From Oxyruncus cristatus (Eukaryota > Chordata > Aves > Passeriformes > Cotingidae): a DNA stretch of 64,000 bases. Shown here one piece after another: positions 61,223 to 64,000 of the stretch. The notes under the pieces were generated by a model. The model saw nothing but the letters and a program-made list of their open reading frames with translations, was not told where the DNA came from and ran no database searches. Numbering within the stretch: position 1 is the stretch's first letter; every line of letters begins with the position of its first letter. The position numbers and the translations under genes were made by a program. The stretch covers positions 2,149,641 to 2,213,640 of the forward strand of contig VXAY01004719.1 of assembly GCA_013399855.1 (NCBI GenBank). The letters run 5' to 3'.

Positions 61223-64000
61223 ACTGCAAGAAAATCAGCCCTGAAGAAATTGCTGCAGGGCTTGGGCAGTACCAGAGGTCCTATAGCATAAATATGCAAT
61301 GCCTGTGGGCTTTCACTGCAGTGTGACTGTGTGCAACTGCCCACTGTGTTGACATACACAGGACTCTCCAGTTTGGGACGGGCTCCTGGAAAAAGTTCTT
61401 GGAAGCAGCCTAAAAAAACACAGTCATGACCACAGGAGGGCTGCTTCTCCTCCACTGGCCCTCCTGCTCTTCCCACTGCCCCAGAAATTCCCCATGACCA
61501 GTGAAAACAATTTACGTGATACACACGCTAGCATATAGGTACCAAGACATATGGAGGGGAGTGGAATTTAGTATGGCAACAGTTCGGTTATATGTCCATT
61601 AGTTAGTCTTGGTACTTTTTAAAACATTATTTCTCCATCTATGAAATGGGCTTAATGATAAAATGGTTTGGTTTTGGTTTTTTTCAAAGAACATAGGAAG
61701 CCACAGCTTAGAAGTACAGCATGTAACAGCTTAAAACTATTTAGAGAGTCTTCATGGCTCTGGTAAATAAAGCAGAGATAAATTGCTTAGCTAGAAAGAA
61801 TTAGTTTTATGAACATTTGCAAAGTACTTTGAGGGTCTAACATGAATGGTGGAAATAAATATTGTATAAACATGCTATTATTAAATGACTGCTCTTCTCT
61901 GGGAAATGACATGGGAGTGGTTTTTCCATACTTGTTGTGACTCAGCGATTCCAGGTAAAACACGCGTTTCATAAGTTTAAAAAAAAAGGAGAACTCTTAA
62001 CTATCAGCTCTGTCAACAGATCCAAGGAGTCAAAAGCCCAGCCATGTTTTGCCTGGCTTGTTAATTAACATCAACAGCAGCGATGTTACACACTGAATGC
62101 TCCTTGCCATTGCATTCCATTCTATTCCACAGGATTTCACCTGAGGATGTATTCTGCCTGTAGATGAAGGGCTGAGACACTGTCAGTCATTGCTTATTTA
62201 ACAGTGCTACTAATGGACATTGAGCACAAAAGCCTTCTGCTCTCCCTCCCCATTTGGTTCTGGTTTAGCAGAATCTCTACATGTTAAAACTGTTAAACAT
62301 TTCTTTTAATTAATAAAGGCAACAATGACTAAATTCACACTGAGAAGAGGTATGTTGGGTAAGAAATACGATTTTCACACAGTCATTCTAAAGAATGCAT
62401 TTTGAAGTACTGAATAACACAATTATTTTTTGTCAAAATACTGAAAAGTAGTCAACTTCTCCCTGCCCTAACAACCTGTCAAATGTCACTTCTTTTTCAG
62501 TGCGGCTTCTAACCAGTGATGTTTAGCACAGATAATTATGCCTCTTCAAATGTAAAGTAGTTAAGTTTTGTAAAGCATGATGCATGAAGCAGTTTTACCA
62601 GCTGTTTTCCCAAGTCTGAATTTCTGACCTAGACTGATACATTATGATCCTGGTGCAGGACTTCTAGTGGTTTCATGAAAAGCATCGGGAGGGGAAAACA
62701 TTGTTGTATTGTATTTCTACTGTGTTTGGATTATGGTCCATGCGGGCTCCAGCACCCCCAGAAGCAAGCTGAAGCTGGCCTTGTGGCCATCAACACTGCT
62801 CTGAATATGGCTTATGGAAAAGTTCCATTTAGTTTTACACTTGCAATAACATTATGCTTTGTATGTTATTTTTTTGTTAGCTGAAAAGCATATGTTTTGA
62901 CTTTTCCCATCAATGTAGGAGCAATGACTTGTATTTTAAGCCATGAGAGAGAAAAGAAACAACAAAGTCAAGGCTTTCTTTCCAAACTACTGCACCTACG
63001 CAGCATTTTTACGAGCTTTTTTTTGCTAATTCGTGTAATTGATTTTTGCTATTTTTTACTCAGTTTTGCTAGTTATCATCACTCAATATTTCTCAAAATT
63101 AACAATTTGTGAGGACACTTTCAAGACACAGAAGCAAATTTTCTCTATGAGGGTATTTAATTCTGCAATTCTAACCAAAAAGTGCTGACATACATAAAAT
63201 GCATCAAACATATTACAGTCTTCACTGGTCCATAGAAAATCTAATAAAATCAAGAGGCAGAAAAAAATTTTTGCAAGGTGTTCTGACAGTGTAAGACTGG
63301 ATTTTATAGTTTATGTGGATTTATTACAGGTAGTTGATTACCTATGAATTGATTAAAACTAACTCATGTCAGATTTTACATTAGTGACCAACAGCCATCA
63401 CTCTTCAGACCTTGCCAGCTGATGCACAACAAGAAGAAATTTGCTCTGATGAGATCAGCTGTGAAGTAAAAACTACTCAGACTAGTAAGGTATAAAGACC
63501 TGCCAGTGGGGATAAAAGCTATCTTGTTGGACTTCAGATGCTGTCCATCCAATAAGTATTAAAAAATATAAAAAGTGGACTTTATTTTCTAATACCAACA
63601 TCATGGGTTTTGAAAAACAATCCCTCTAAAATGAAATGGCTGTGGATTTTACTGGCAGACCCATCAGCTACTCATCTCTCATTGCACTGACTTCTACTCT
63701 GATTGTAAAAGCAAGCTCCTCCATGATGCTGAAACGTAAATAAATCTTGGCAAAATGATGAAAAAGCCTCAGAGATTCCTAATGGATCTGGTTCTGTAAG
63801 GATACTTATTTTACCATCAAGTAAACTGTTGATGTGAATGGAAGGATTTTTAAACATGAACTTTTATGTAGTTAATGAGAACTATAATTAAAAAAAAAAT
63901 CCCCTAAATCAATACTTGTGTACTGATACACACTAGGACCCAGCCTACCATTTTGAAACCACACTGGGTGACAGCTCAATCTTTTGAATGTCTCCACAGG
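61223..64000. other. Intergenic sequence, nothing recognised
   Basis: AT-rich sequence without long open frames, recognisable repeats or RNA genes. AKAP11, the expected upstream neighbour, was looked for and not seen. Confidence 0.55.

Noticed and set aside
33961..64000. Search for AKAP11 exons, the expected upstream neighbour
   Set aside because: No frame resembles AKAP11; the gene is probably beyond the window.

Overview
The window looks like a bird nuclear chromosome. The basis is several 5'-truncated CR1 LINE copies ending in the avian ATTCTATG-type 8-mer, a solo LTR of a family common in bird genomes, and one multi-exon vertebrate gene. That gene is TNFSF11 (RANKL, the osteoclast differentiation cytokine). 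It lies on the minus strand from the start codon at 33650 to the stop at 10917, in five coding exons: 33460-33650, 25354-25521, 18691-18736, 18511-18609 and 10917-11338. All four introns have GT..AG ends and compatible phases. The exons total 926 nt. One more base, apparently lost beside a single N at 33594 in exon 1, would give 927 nt (308 residues plus stop), against 317 residues in human RANKL. The species cannot be fixed from the sequence.

Layout: 1-8974 is non-coding 3' flank of TNFSF11 with one CR1 copy and a poly(A)-flanked gap. The 3' UTR runs from 10916 down to about 9690, or to about 8975 if the distal signal is used. Introns 4, 3, 2 and 1 follow; intron 3 is only 81 nt and can be read through without a stop. 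Intron 1 holds a solo LTR (25972-26553) and a CR1 copy. A CpG-rich promoter with TATA and CCAAT elements lies at about 33651-33770, and a 33-base gap sits just upstream of it.

From 33961 to 64000 I find no gene I can support. In mammals the upstream neighbour of TNFSF11 is AKAP11, with a long regulatory desert between them, so this stretch is probably upstream regulatory territory. It contains a decayed Penelope-like retroelement reverse transcriptase (36060-36720, perhaps to 37200), an A48 tail preceded by AATAAA on the minus strand (37980-38041) with a 117-codon open frame upstream of it, four CR1 fragments, a poly(A)-flanked gap, and a 21-unit AGAT microsatellite.

Points most worth checking: the frame-neutral, stop-free 81-nt intron 3; the moved N-glycosylation sequons in receptor-facing loops of RANKL; the Penelope-like relic; the exon-1 frame break at the lone N; and the unidentified poly(A)-tailed minus-strand open frame. 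I did not find a novel defence or mobile system.
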